64,000 nt of DNA from JACCVG01 sp963790245 (lineage in GTDB: Bacteria > Actinomycetota > Thermoleophilia > Solirubrobacterales > Thermoleophilaceae). The position numbers and the translations under genes were made by a program. The notes below the pieces were generated by a model. The model saw nothing but the letters and a program-made list of their open reading frames with translations. It was not told the origin of the DNA and made no database searches. Each line of letters opens with the position of its first letter. Position 1 is the stretch's first letter. Of the stretch, positions 7,595 to 16,660 are shown piece after piece. Location of the stretch: the NCBI GenBank assembly GCA_963790245.1, contig CAWBNP010000002.1:2108001-2172000 (forward strand), given 5' to 3'.

Positions 7595-8785
7595 GTGCCA
7601 ACCGGTTCAGAACTGATCAAGAAGGCCAAGGAGCAGATCGTCGAAGTCGATCCCAAGGACGTCCACACGGCGTTCGCCAACGGATCGGCCAACGGCACCG
7701 TGCTCGTCGACGTGCGCGAACAGCAGGAGTTCGACCAGGGGCACATCCCGGGCGCGGTCCACGTACCGCGCGGCCATCTCGAGTCGCGGATCGAGGGCGC
7801 CGCTCCCGACAAGGCCGAGCGCGTGATCATCTATTGCGCCTCGGGCAACCGCTCGGCGCTCGCCGCCAAGACGCTGCTCGATGAGCTCGGTTACTCCGAC
7901 GCCCAGTCGATGACCGGCGGCATCACGCTCTGGAAGGACCGCGGCTACGAAGTCGAGGTTCCGCGCGCGCTCAACCCCGAGCAGCGCGAGCGCTACTCGC
8001 GCCACCTGCTGGTCGAGGAGATCGGCCTCGAGGGTCAGCTCAAGCTGCTCGACTCGAAGGTCCTACTGCTCGGGGCCGGTGGGCTCGGCTCGCCGGCTGC
8101 CCTCTACCTCGCGGCAGCAGGCGTGGGGACAATCGGCCTCGTCGACAACGACGTCGTCGACCTCTCCAACCTCCAGCGCCAGGTCGCCCATTCCAACGAT
8201 CGGATCGGCGTTCCGAAGGTCGATTCCGCGGAGATCTCGATCCACGAGATCAACCCCGACGTGAACGTCGTCAAGCATCCGGTGCGGCTCGACTCCTCGA
8301 ACATCGTCGAAATCATCGAGGGGTACGACGTGATCGTCGACGGGCTCGACAACTTCCCGACCCGCTACCTGCTCAACGACGCTTCGGTCCGCTTCAAGAT
8401 CCCGGTCGTCTCGGCGTCGATACTCGGGTTTGACGGCCAGATTTCGGTGTTCGCGCCCTACGACGGGCCCTGCTACCGCTGCCTCTACCCGACGCCGCCG
8501 CCGGCCGAGCTCGCGCCGTCCTGCGGCGCCAACGGTGTCCTCGGTGTGCTGCCCGGGACGATGGGCTTGCTGCAGGCGACCGAGGTCGTCAAGCTGATCG
8601 TCGGCGCGGGTGAGCCGCTGATCGGCCGACTGCTGCTCTACGAAGCGCTCAGCGCGACGTTCACCGAGCTCAAGGTCCGCCGCGACCCTGAGTGCCCGAT
8701 CTGCTCGCGCGAGCCGTCGGAGATCTCCGACGACGAGCTCGGCGTCTTCCCCGATTACGAAGCGTTCTGCGCGGGCGCGGGCTAG
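7595..8785 (+). CDS. Rhodanese - MoeB/ThiF-type sulfur-carrier adenylyltransferase fusion
   Basis: A 396-residue two-domain enzyme. Residues 20-120 form a rhodanese domain with active-site C81 in CASGNRS, able to carry a persulfide. Residues 125-390 form a MoeB/ThiF E1-like domain: ATP loop GAGGLGS (159-165), DNDVVDLSNLQRQ, conserved cysteine in APSCGANGVLG, and zinc cysteines in CYRC and CPIC. It would adenylate the C-terminus of the CysO-like protein encoded 16 bp downstream and convert it to a thiocarboxylate. In mycobacterial MoeZ and human MOCS3 the rhodanese is C-terminal; here the order is reversed. Confidence 0.93.
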   Translation: MPTGSELIKKAKEQIVEVDPKDVHTAFANGSANGTVLVDVREQQEFDQGHIPGAVHVPRGHLESRIEGAAPDKAERVIIYCASGNRSALAAKTLLDELGYSDAQSMTGGITLWKDRGYEVEVPRALNPEQRERYSRHLLVEEIGLEGQLKLLDSKVLLLGAGGLGSPAALYLAAAGVGTIGLVDNDVVDLSNLQRQVAHSNDRIGVPKVDSAEISIHEINPDVNVVKHPVRLDSSNIVEIIEGYDVIVDGLDNFPTRYLLNDASVRFKIPVVSASILGFDGQISVFAPYDGPCYRCLYPTPPPAELAPSCGANGVLGVLPGTMGLLQATEVVKLIVGAGEPLIGRLLLYEALSATFTELKVRRDPECPICSREPSEISDDELGVFPDYEAFCAGAG

Positions 8786-8801
8786 GTAGTCTCCAGCGGC
8801 G

Positions 8802-9077
8802 ATGAGCACGATCAAGATTCCGCCCGTCCTGCGGCCGTCGACTGGGGGCGAGAAGCAGGTCGAGGCCGAGGGCGGAAACGTCGGCGAGGTGCTGCGTGCG
8901 CTGACCGCCACGCACTCCGAACTGGGTCCGCAGCTGTTCGCCGAGGACGGCACGCTCAACCGCTACGTCAACGTCTATCTCAACGACGAGGACGTCCGCG
9001 TCCTCGATGGCCTTGAGACGACTGTGGCCGATAGCGACACGGTCGTCATCCTGCCGGCGATGGCCGGCGGCGCGTAA
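8802..9077 (+). CDS. cysO: CysO-like ubiquitin-fold sulfur carrier protein
   Basis: A 91-residue beta-grasp protein. It matches mycobacterial CysO closely by eye: IPPVLRPSTGGEKQVEA at the start, YVNVYLNDEDVR in the middle and VVILPAMAGGA at the end. The protein ends GGA rather than the GG needed for adenylation, so one alanine must be removed first; JAMM peptidases do this for similar carriers, and one is encoded near 16.7 kb. Immediately downstream of the activating enzyme, it forms a two-gene operon. A generic MoaD/ThiS role is possible, but the CysO resemblance is strong. Confidence 0.87.
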   Translation: MSTIKIPPVLRPSTGGEKQVEAEGGNVGEVLRALTATHSELGPQLFAEDGTLNRYVNVYLNDEDVRVLDGLETTVADSDTVVILPAMAGGA

Positions 9078-9080
9078 CGC

Positions 9081-10148
9081 TCAGCTGCGCGCCCTTTGCA
9101 TCACGTTCACAGGGCCGTCCAGCCAGGCCCAGACGGTGTCGCCGGGGTGCCAGGAGGGAAACCCCGGGAGCCGTGAGCGAATCGTCGGGCCGTCTTCGAG
9201 TTCGACCTCGACGAGCTGATCATGGCCGTAGAAGCGCCGTGCGACGACCTTGCCGCGGCGGGCGCTCGGGCTCGATGGGCGCGCGCCGGAGCTGAGCGCG
9301 ATCGACTCGGGCCGGATCAGTACATCGGCTGGGCCCTCGAAGCCGGCCTCGATCTGGAGGGTCGCGAGCTCGAACTCGACCCGCCCCGGGCTCGCGTGGC
9401 CGGGGAAGACGTCGGTGTCGCCCAGAAAGTCCGCGACCCACCCGGTCGCCGGTCGCGAGTAGACCTCCTCGGGAGTTCCGACCTGGACGATCTTCCCGGC
9501 GTGCATCACCGCGACCGAGCTTGCGATCGAAAGCGCCTCCTCCTGATCGTGGGTGACGAGCAGCGCGGTCACCCCGGCGCGGCTGAGGATCTCCCGCATC
9601 TCCCGGCGCAGCCGCTCGCGCAGGCCGGCGTCGAGGTTGGAGAACGGCTCGTCGAGCAGGATCACGCGGGTGCCGGGAGCGATCGCGCGCGCGAGCGCGA
9701 CCCGTTGCTGCTGACCACCCGAGAGATCATGCACGCGGCGCGCGCCGAGGCCCTCGAGCCCGACCAGAGCCAGCACCTCCGCGACGCGCTCGGTCCTCGC
9801 CTCTCGATCGAGCCCGTAGCCGACGTTGCCGGCGACGTCGAGGTGGGGGAACAACGCGTAATCCTGGAAGACCATGCCGACATGTCGTTGCTCGGGTGGC
9901 TTGACCCCGTTTGGCCCCGCGACCTCGTTTCCATCGATTCGGATCGACCCGGCATCCGGCCGGTCGAAGCCGGCGACCAGGCGCAGCAACGTCGTCTTGC
10001 CGCAGCCCGACGGACCGAGCAGCGCGCAGATCGTTCCCTCGCGGATGTCCAGATCGACTCCGTCGACCGCGCGCAACTCCCCGAACGCCTTCGTGACCGC
10101 CCGGATCTCCACCGCAGAGCGTCCGATGGCCTCGCCTCCGTCTGTCAC
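9081..10148 (-). CDS. Iron(III) ABC transporter ATP-binding protein (FbpC-like)
   Basis: A 355-residue ATPase of the iron/spermidine/sulfate importer class. Walker A GPSGCGKTT, Q-loop GMVFQDYALFPHL, signature LSGGQQQRVALARA and Walker B VILLDEPFSNLD are present, followed by a TOBE-like regulatory C-terminus (about residues 240-355). The GTG start at 10148 overlaps the permease stop as GTGA. Last gene of the three-gene importer, convergent with the cysO-like gene, with only 3 bp between them. Confidence 0.93.
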   Translation of the reverse strand: MTDGGEAIGRSAVEIRAVTKAFGELRAVDGVDLDIREGTICALLGPSGCGKTTLLRLVAGFDRPDAGSIRIDGNEVAGPNGVKPPEQRHVGMVFQDYALFPHLDVAGNVGYGLDREARTERVAEVLALVGLEGLGARRVHDLSGGQQQRVALARAIAPGTRVILLDEPFSNLDAGLRERLRREMREILSRAGVTALLVTHDQEEALSIASSVAVMHAGKIVQVGTPEEVYSRPATGWVADFLGDTDVFPGHASPGRVEFELATLQIEAGFEGPADVLIRPESIALSSGARPSSPSARRGKVVARRFYGHDQLVEVELEDGPTIRSRLPGFPSWHPGDTVWAWLDGPVNVMQRARS

Positions 10149-11749
10149 CGCTCGCGCACAGTCATCAGGTAGAGCGGAACCGCCGAGATCGCGAGCAGGA
10201 CGAGTGATGAGGCCGCGCCACGCTCGAAGAAGCCTACGCCGGTTGCTTGCCAGATCTCTGTTGCAAGCGTTCGGAACTCGATCGGGGCGAGGATCAGGAC
10301 GGCCGGCAGTTCCTTGATCGAGGTCAGGAAGACCAGCGCCCCTCCGGCGACCATCCCACCGGCCGCGAGCGGTGCGGTGATCGACCTCAGCACGGCGAAC
10401 TGACCTCGGCCGAGGCCGCGCCCCGCCTCTTCCAGACGCGGCGAGATCTGCAGCAACGCGGTCCGCGTCGCGCCAATCGCCTGCGGCAGGAAAAGGACCA
10501 CGAGCGCAAGAATCAGCAGCGCGAGCGTCTGGTAGAGAGGCAGCGCGACGCGCGTCGCGAAAAAGACGAGCGCCAGCGCGACCACGATGCCCGGCAATGC
10601 GTAGCCGGTGTGGGCGAGCCTGTCCAGGGCCGTGGCGATCCGCGAGGGATGCCGCACGCTCAGCGCTGCGATCGCGAGTGCGCATACGGCCGCTAGAGCG
10701 GCGGCGAGGCCGGCCGTCAGCAGGGAGCCCATGGCGGCCTGGCCGACCGTCGCCCAATCGGTCACGCCGCCGAAGCTGCGCAGCGACCAGTACGCGAGTA
10801 CCGCAACCGGGAGCACGAGCGCGGCCAGCGTCACCAGTGCGCAAAACGCAATCGCCGGCCAACGCCAGCTGCCGAGTGGGACCGGGGCACCCGCGCGCTG
10901 GCTCCCAGGGCCGGTGCGGTGGTAGGCGCGCCCGGTCCTGAGCCTCGTTTCGAGCACGAGCAGGGCGAGCATCACGAGCACGAGCATTCCCGCCAGCGCA
11001 GCCGCCACGGTGCGATCGAAGCTCGACTGGTACGCGGTGTAGATAGCGCGGGTGAACGAGTCGAAGCGCATGATGGAAACAGCGCCGAAGTCGCTCAGCA
11101 CGTAGAGCGACACGAGCAGCGCGCCGGCACCGATCGCAGGCAGGAGCTGCGGCAGGACGATTCCGAGGAAGGTCTGCGCGCGGGAACGGCCCATGCCGCG
11201 TGCAGCGTCCTCGAGCTGGGGGTCGAGCCGGCGCAGCGCACCCCGGACCGTCAGCAGCAGCAGTGGGTAGGTGAACAGCGACAGCACGAGCCAGGCACCC
11301 GAGAATCCGTAGATCGAGGGCAGGCGTTCGACGCCGAGCACATCCTGCAGCAGACCGTTGGGACCCAGCGCCGAGATGAAGAGGTATGCCCCGATGTAGC
11401 TCGGGATCACGAGCGGGAGCGACAGCAGCACCGTCCACATCCCCCGCAACGGGAGGTCGGTCCGGGTCGTCAGCCACGCCGCGGGGACCGCGATCAGCGC
11501 CGCGGTTGCGGTGACGGCGGCGGCCAACCCGATGCTCCGCCCGAGCAGCTCCAGCGAGCGTGGGTCGAGCACCGTGTCGGCCACGACCGGCCACGAGCCG
11601 GCGATCGTCAGCGCGAGGTAAGCAAGCGGCAGCGCGGCCAGTAGCGCGGAGGCGATCCCGAGCACGAGCAACCAGGCCGGCGGTCGGCGAGGGCCGGCCC
11701 GTCCGGCTCCCGGTGGACGACGGGGGAGGATCCCCCCGCGCGCGGTCAT
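10145..11749 (-). CDS. Iron(III) ABC transporter permease (FbpB-like, fused double permease)
   Basis: A 534-residue membrane protein with two consecutive binding-protein-dependent permease domains (about residues 60-260 and 330-530), each with an EAA loop (LDPQLEDAARGMGRSRAQ and ISPRLEEAGRGLGRGQ). This duplicated architecture is typical of FbpB/SfuB/HitB ferric iron permeases. Roughly 12 hydrophobic helices can be traced. The start follows the binding-protein gene by 2 bp. Confidence 0.93.
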   Translation of the reverse strand: MTARGGILPRRPPGAGRAGPRRPPAWLLVLGIASALLAALPLAYLALTIAGSWPVVADTVLDPRSLELLGRSIGLAAAVTATAALIAVPAAWLTTRTDLPLRGMWTVLLSLPLVIPSYIGAYLFISALGPNGLLQDVLGVERLPSIYGFSGAWLVLSLFTYPLLLLTVRGALRRLDPQLEDAARGMGRSRAQTFLGIVLPQLLPAIGAGALLVSLYVLSDFGAVSIMRFDSFTRAIYTAYQSSFDRTVAAALAGMLVLVMLALLVLETRLRTGRAYHRTGPGSQRAGAPVPLGSWRWPAIAFCALVTLAALVLPVAVLAYWSLRSFGGVTDWATVGQAAMGSLLTAGLAAALAAVCALAIAALSVRHPSRIATALDRLAHTGYALPGIVVALALVFFATRVALPLYQTLALLILALVVLFLPQAIGATRTALLQISPRLEEAGRGLGRGQFAVLRSITAPLAAGGMVAGGALVFLTSIKELPAVLILAPIEFRTLATEIWQATGVGFFERGAASSLVLLAISAVPLYLMTVRER

Positions 11750-11751
11750 CG

Positions 11752-12768
11752 TCAGAGGACGCCGTGCTCGCGCATCAGTTCGACCGTGCCCTGGAGGTCC
11801 GCGAGCTCTGAGAGGTCAAGGTCGGGCTGCTCGATCTCGTCCAGCGGACGAAGGCTCCGGTCGGCGTCAACGCCGCGGATCAGCGGGTACTCCTTCGAGC
11901 CCTCTGCGAAGTACTGCTGGGCTTGCTCCGAGAGTAGGAAGTCGATGAATTCGACAGCCTGTGCGGATTGATCGGCGCCCTCGACCTCTGCGGCTCCGGC
12001 GACATTGACGAGCGAGCCGGGATCCGAAGCGGGCAGATAGTGAATCGCGACCGGATAGTCCTCGCCCTCCTCGGCGATCGCCTGGGCCACGTAATAGTGA
12101 TTGAGCAGCCCCGCCTCGATCTCATCGCTGGCGATCGCATCGCGCACGGCGGTGTTATCGGGATAGACCTGAGCCTCATTGGCCACCATGCCATCGAGCC
12201 ATTCCCCGACCGCGGCGTCGCCGAGCCGCTCTCGCATGGCGGTTATCTGAGCCTGCAGTGATGCGTTCGTCGGCGCCCAGCCGACGCGGCCCTTCCATTC
12301 GGGCTTGGCGTAATCGAGGATCGAGCGGGGCAGCTCCTCGCCGGTCGCCCCGTCGGTCGAGTAGCCGATCACCCGGGCCCGACCGGAGATGCCGACCCAG
12401 TCCCCGCGCTCTGATCGAAATTCGCGCGGAACACGGTCCAGAGTGGCCTGCGGGAGGGGGGTCAGGAGATCCTCGTTCTGAACCGCCCCGAGGGCGCCGG
12501 CGTCCTGGCTGAAGAAGACATCGGCGGGCGAATTCTCGCCCTCTTCGAGCAACGTCACGGCGAGCTCCGCCGAGTCGCCGTAGCGGGTCTCCACCTCTAC
12601 GCCGGTCTCTTCCTCGAACATCTCGATCACCGGGCCGACGAGCTCTTCCTCGCGACCGGAATAGACGGTCAGGCCAGTGGGCCGATCGGCCGTGGAGGAT
12701 CCGCAGCCGCTGAGCGACATGACGGACGCAATGGCGGTCAGAGAAATCACGATTAGGGCACGGACCAT
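11752..12768 (-). CDS. Iron(III) ABC transporter substrate-binding lipoprotein (FbpA/FutA-like)
   Basis: A 338-residue lipoprotein: signal peptide with lipobox LSGC (C22), then LTVYSGREEELVGPVIEMFEEETGV, the usual FbpA opening. The adjacent tyrosines in LLNHYYVAQ correspond to the ferric-iron ligands of the family. A good AAGGAG ribosome-binding site precedes ATG 12768. An IdeR-like box lies 28 bp upstream, fitting iron-repressed expression of the whole importer. Confidence 0.94.
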   Translation of the reverse strand: MVRALIVISLTAIASVMSLSGCGSSTADRPTGLTVYSGREEELVGPVIEMFEEETGVEVETRYGDSAELAVTLLEEGENSPADVFFSQDAGALGAVQNEDLLTPLPQATLDRVPREFRSERGDWVGISGRARVIGYSTDGATGEELPRSILDYAKPEWKGRVGWAPTNASLQAQITAMRERLGDAAVGEWLDGMVANEAQVYPDNTAVRDAIASDEIEAGLLNHYYVAQAIAEEGEDYPVAIHYLPASDPGSLVNVAGAAEVEGADQSAQAVEFIDFLLSEQAQQYFAEGSKEYPLIRGVDADRSLRPLDEIEQPDLDLSELADLQGTVELMREHGVL

Positions 12769-12795
12769 GCTCTGGAGCTCCTTGAGAGTCGGGTG

Positions 12796-12814
12796 TTAGG
12801 GAACCCTAATCTAT
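12796..12814 (-). promoter_or_regulatory. DtxR/IdeR-like iron box upstream of the iron importer
   Basis: The 19-mer TTAGGGAACCCTAATCTAT matches the mycobacterial/corynebacterial consensus TTAGGTTAGSCTAACCTAA at 14 of 19 positions, including both TTAGG and CTAA cores, and contains the perfect palindrome TTAGGG-AA-CCCTAA. It lies 28 bp upstream of the iron-binding lipoprotein gene and overlaps the stop codon of the preceding GH31 gene. Iron-dependent repression by a DtxR-family protein is the natural reading. Confidence 0.72.
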
Positions 12815-15381
12815 TTTGCGCAGCCACGGACGGTCAACGTCCCCGCGGCCGAGTTAAAACGCACCGTGAGGACCCCGGTAGCCGGCCTGTGGTCCCATGC
12901 AGCGAGGGCCAGGGGCCGTCCACCCAACTCGACCGAGCACACGCGGTTGATTCCCTCGACACCCTTGAGTGAGGCCTCGACCGCCCAGCGGCGCTTGCGG
13001 TCGACATCGAGTTTCAGCCTCCACGCGCGTCGCCCCGCGCGCGAGAGCAGTCGCTCTCCGTCCGGAAGCCGTGCCGAGGAGCGGCCCGTCGGGAAGGCAA
13101 GCAGCCGCAACCGGTCGCGGCGCTCACGCGCGCTGACGACACCCCGTGCTCGCTCGCCGATCGAGCTGAGCGTGTCGACCTCCGGCGCCCCAAGCGGGAT
13201 CACGGCGCCCGCGCGGACCAACAGCGGCAGCTCTTCGAGCGGGGCCGGCACGGTCACCTCGCGACCGCCGCGCAGAACGCGCGCCCGCCGCATCGCGATC
13301 GTCCCGGCACGTTCCCGCCAGTCGACCGACCGCCAGAGGTCGATCCAGCGACCGGCGGGCAGGTGGAGGCTGCGCGTTCGCGCTCGGGGTTCGATCACCG
13401 GGGCGGCGAGCAGGTCCGGACCGAACAGGAACTCGGTCTGGCTACGAACCGCCCGAGCGTCGTCGGGATAGGCCAGCGCGAGCGCCCGGGTGATCGGCAG
13501 CCCACCCCGCTGGTAGGTGTCGGAGGCCGCCTCGATATAGGGCGCGAGCTGGGTGCGCAGCTTCGAGTAGCGCCGCCAGATCGGCAGCACGTCGTCGTGC
13601 CAGACCTGGGAGCGGCTGGCGCGTGAGCCGGCGAAGCTGAGGCCGTTGGCCTGCGTTCGCATGATCCCGCTGACCGCACCGAACTGCAGCCAGCGCGCGT
13701 TCAGCTCGTCATCCGTCCGGCTGTTGACGATCGCGTGGAAGCCCCCGACGTCCGAGCCCCAGTACGCGATCCCCGAGAGACCGATCGAGAGCGCCTGGTG
13801 GACCGCTGCGCAGAGACCGTCCGAACAGCTCCAGTCCTCGGTCGGATCGCCGCCCCAGACGATCCGGGAGAAGCGCTGGGAACCGTGGTAGCCCGAACGG
13901 ACGAAAACTGCTGCATCGCGGCCCATGCGGCGGCGCGTGTGCCGTGTCGAGGCGCGGTGGTACAGGACCGGATAGCGATTGTGCATCTCCGTTCCGCGAC
14001 GACCGTTTCCGAATACCGAATCGGTCGGCGTGTACTCGCCGAAGTCCTCCATCCAGCCGTCGTAGCCGGCGTCGATCGCGTCGTCGAGCAGGCCCTGGAA
14101 CAGCCGGACGCCGCCCGGCTCCGTGAAGTCGATCTCAGAGACCATCTCGTCGGCGGTGAAGGGGTTCGAGAGGACGTAGGGCTCGCCGCTGCTGTTCTCG
14201 ACCAGCAGTCCGTTGGCAGCGGCCTCGTCATAGAGCGGCTGATAGGTCGTGCAGATATGCGGGTTGAAGTACGTGGTGATCCGGTAGCCGCGCTGGTGAT
14301 AGGCCCGAATCCGCTCGCGTTCGGAGCGCTCCCTCCCGCGGTGGACACCGCAGGGCAGGTAGTGGGTGTAGGTCTGGGCGACCGTCACCGGGACGTCCTC
14401 GGCTCGGAACCGGTCGGCGAGCTCGTAGTCGCGAGCCTCGAGCGTCGGTTGGAACCACGGTCCGAAGAACCACGACGCCGGCTCGGGCTGGCGCCCGGCG
14501 AAGTCCGAGTAGCGCCGCAGGACGCGCGCGGGGGTCGGACCCGCGAAGACCGTCGCCTTGAAGTGCGAGCTCTCGGCCTCGGCGTGCCAGACATCGGGGC
14601 GATCGCTCGCGAAGCGGAACGTCGAGCGCTCGGGCTGGTCGATCAGCAGGCCGAACCCGTGGGTCGTGATCGTCCAGGGGATCGGGAAGTTGGTCGCTGA
14701 CGGCCCCGTCGGGAAGGTGAAGCCGGGTATCAGAGGTCGCAGCAGCGGTTCGGCGCGACCGGACGAGAACGGCCCCTCCTCGGCCCAGTTGAAGACTTGG
14801 TTGCCGGTCTGGTCGACGGCATTGGACCGTTCTCCGAGCCCGAGGAAACGCTCGCCTTCCGATCTGATGAAGGCGATGCCCGAAACGGTCGCGCGGCCCG
14901 CAAACGGCCCCGCACCCGGCACCATGCGCTGCTCGACGCTCGCAACCCCGTCCGCGCGAGGCTCGATTTCAAGCGCCAGACGGTGGCCGAGCGGATCGTT
15001 GGTCGTGAGCTCGAGGACCAGCGACCCGCCTCGTCCGCGCCGCGCGGAGACGACGCGCTCGGCGTGGAACCAGGCCGTCTCGACCTCGGCCGCGGCGTAG
15101 TAGCCGAGGTAGGCGTTGTTGATGACCGGGACGCGCAGGTCGAACGAGTACCCGGGAGCGCCATAACGTCCGGAGGATTCCCCCGTCAGCGTCCGCAGGA
15201 CCCGGCCGCTGCGCTGATCGGCGAAGGAGATCGCAAACGGCTCCCGGTCCACGCGCACTTCCAGCGCGCCCGCGTCGACACGCAGCGCCGGCTCGGCCGC
15301 CGCCGCAGTCTCTCCTGGCCCTATCGTGAGCACCAGGAGAAGCGCGGCAAGTGGTGCGCAATGCTCCTTCCCCCACAGCAC
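12811..15381 (-). CDS. Secreted glycoside hydrolase family 31
   Basis: An 856-residue secreted enzyme: signal peptide (LAALLLVLTIGPGETAAAAE), N-terminal beta-sandwich, then a (beta/alpha)8 barrel. The nucleophile is D446 in GWMEDFGEY and the acid/base is D512 in VWGGDPTEDW, followed by GSDVGGF. The DFGEY / GDPTEDWS / GLSGIAYWGSDVGG arrangement resembles the YihQ-type branch (alpha-glucosidases and sulfoquinovosidases) more than maltase-type enzymes, but I could not confirm sulfonate-binding residues. GTG 15381 is the only start that leaves a signal peptide; no clear RBS fits it. It is divergent from the cysM-like gene with 26 bp between. Confidence 0.88.
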   Translation of the reverse strand: MLWGKEHCAPLAALLLVLTIGPGETAAAAEPALRVDAGALEVRVDREPFAISFADQRSGRVLRTLTGESSGRYGAPGYSFDLRVPVINNAYLGYYAAAEVETAWFHAERVVSARRGRGGSLVLELTTNDPLGHRLALEIEPRADGVASVEQRMVPGAGPFAGRATVSGIAFIRSEGERFLGLGERSNAVDQTGNQVFNWAEEGPFSSGRAEPLLRPLIPGFTFPTGPSATNFPIPWTITTHGFGLLIDQPERSTFRFASDRPDVWHAEAESSHFKATVFAGPTPARVLRRYSDFAGRQPEPASWFFGPWFQPTLEARDYELADRFRAEDVPVTVAQTYTHYLPCGVHRGRERSERERIRAYHQRGYRITTYFNPHICTTYQPLYDEAAANGLLVENSSGEPYVLSNPFTADEMVSEIDFTEPGGVRLFQGLLDDAIDAGYDGWMEDFGEYTPTDSVFGNGRRGTEMHNRYPVLYHRASTRHTRRRMGRDAAVFVRSGYHGSQRFSRIVWGGDPTEDWSCSDGLCAAVHQALSIGLSGIAYWGSDVGGFHAIVNSRTDDELNARWLQFGAVSGIMRTQANGLSFAGSRASRSQVWHDDVLPIWRRYSKLRTQLAPYIEAASDTYQRGGLPITRALALAYPDDARAVRSQTEFLFGPDLLAAPVIEPRARTRSLHLPAGRWIDLWRSVDWRERAGTIAMRRARVLRGGREVTVPAPLEELPLLVRAGAVIPLGAPEVDTLSSIGERARGVVSARERRDRLRLLAFPTGRSSARLPDGERLLSRAGRRAWRLKLDVDRKRRWAVEASLKGVEGINRVCSVELGGRPLALAAWDHRPATGVLTVRFNSAAGTLTVRGCAK

Positions 15382-15407
15382 CTACGCAACGCTACACTTT
15401 CTGAAGC

Positions 15408-16391
15408 ATGCTCGAGGAACGCCTCGGAAACAGGCCGTGCGGCGGCAAGTACGGCGACATCGTCCAGGCGATCGGTCACACCCCGCTGGTCGAGCTCAAG
15501 CGCCTCTCGCCGAAGCCGGGCGTGCGGCTGCTTCGCCAAGCTCGAGAGCTACAACCCGACCGGTTCGGTCAAGGACCGCGTGGCGCGGGCGCTGATCGAG
15601 GACGCCGAGGAGCGCGGGGCGATCCAGCCGGGCCAGACGATCCTCGAGCCCACCTCCGGCAACACCGGCATCTCGCTGGCGATGATCTGCTCGCGCAAGG
15701 GCTATCCGCTCAAGGTCGTGATGCCCGACAACGTCACCGAGTCGAGCGCACCACAGCTGCTGCAGATGTACGGCGCGGAGATCGTCTACTCACCGGGCGA
15801 GCAGGGCTCCAACGGCGCGGTCGCGATGGCGCTCGACATGGCCGCGGCCGACTGCCTCCTACTACATGCCCTACCAGTACGGCAACCAGGCCAATCCCGA
15901 CGCCCACTACAACGGCACCGCGGTCGAGATCCTCGAGGAGCTGGATCAGGTCGACATGTTCGTCGCCGGGCTAGGCACCGGCGGCACGCTGATGGGCAAC
16001 GGCCGCCGGCTCAAGGAGGAGAACCCGGACACGATCATCGTCGCGGCCGAGCCGCTGCAGGGCGAGCTCGTCCAGGGTCTGCGCTCCCTCGACGACGGCT
16101 TCATCCCGCCGATCATCGACATCGTCGTTGCTCGACCGCAAGATCTTCGTCTCCAATCGCGACTCGGTCATCTGGACCAAGAAGCTGCTCGCCGAGGAGG
16201 GCCTGTTCGCCGGGGTCTCCAGCGGAGCGATCGCCTCGATCGCCGTGCGCGCGGCCGAGCAGCTCGATGAGGGCAACGTGGTGTTCATCGTCGCCGACGA
16301 CGGCTGGAAGTACCTCAGCTCAGGCGTCTACACCAAGCCGATCGAGCAGCTCGAGGCCGAAGGCGTCCTCGAGTCCGCCTCGTTCTGGTAG
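15408..16391 (+). CDS. cysM: CysM-like cysteine synthase, frame interrupted three times
   Basis: A PLP-dependent fold-type II synthase of about 325 residues once three +1 insertions are ignored (near 15531, 15854 and 16127). The opening GDIVQAIGHTPLVELKRLSP, PLP lysine in NPTGSVKDRVA, PTSGNTGIS and GLGTGGTLMGN are intact. The C-terminal DGWKYLSSGVY is characteristic of mycobacterial CysM, which joins CysO-thiocarboxylate to O-phosphoserine, rather than of CysK. Reading is continuous in protein terms across all breaks, which argues for sequencing error rather than decay. Confidence 0.82.
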
Positions 16392-16603
16392 TCAGGCGCC
16401 GGGGGCCAGCTCGTCCTCTGTCTGGGCGAGCCGCTTCTTCGCCGGCGTCTCGTCGTCGTCGGAGGAGTCGATTGTCAGGGCGTTCTTGAACTCGCGCATG
16501 CCCTTGCCGACCGACTTGCCCATCTCGGGCAGTCGCTTGGGTCCGAGCACGAGCAGGGCGATCATAGGACGACGATGATCTCTGCGGGTCCGATGTTTGG
16601 CAC
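16392..16603 (-). CDS. tatA: Twin-arginine translocase subunit TatA/TatE, frame interrupted
   Basis: A small single-helix protein of about 70 residues: MPNIGPAEIIVVL, then after a frame change near 16565, MIALLVLGPKRLPEMGKSVGKGMREFKNAL and an acidic tail. The helix, the LGPKRLPE hinge and the amphipathic helix define TatA, the pore-forming part of the Tat exporter. GTG 16603 is preceded by AGGTAG. Convergent with the cysM-like gene, whose stop is adjacent. One base seems to be missing where the two frames meet. Confidence 0.8.
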
Positions 16604-16660
16604 GGTCTACCTTTCGCTCGTGTGGCCCCAGGGTAACGCCCAGGTCTACTGTTGTTCGTC

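Noticed and set aside
15408..16391. Programmed ribosomal frameshifting in the cysM-like gene
   Set aside because: Three separate +1 sites with no common slippery sequence or hairpin, and similar breaks in unrelated neighbours; sequencing error explains all of them better.
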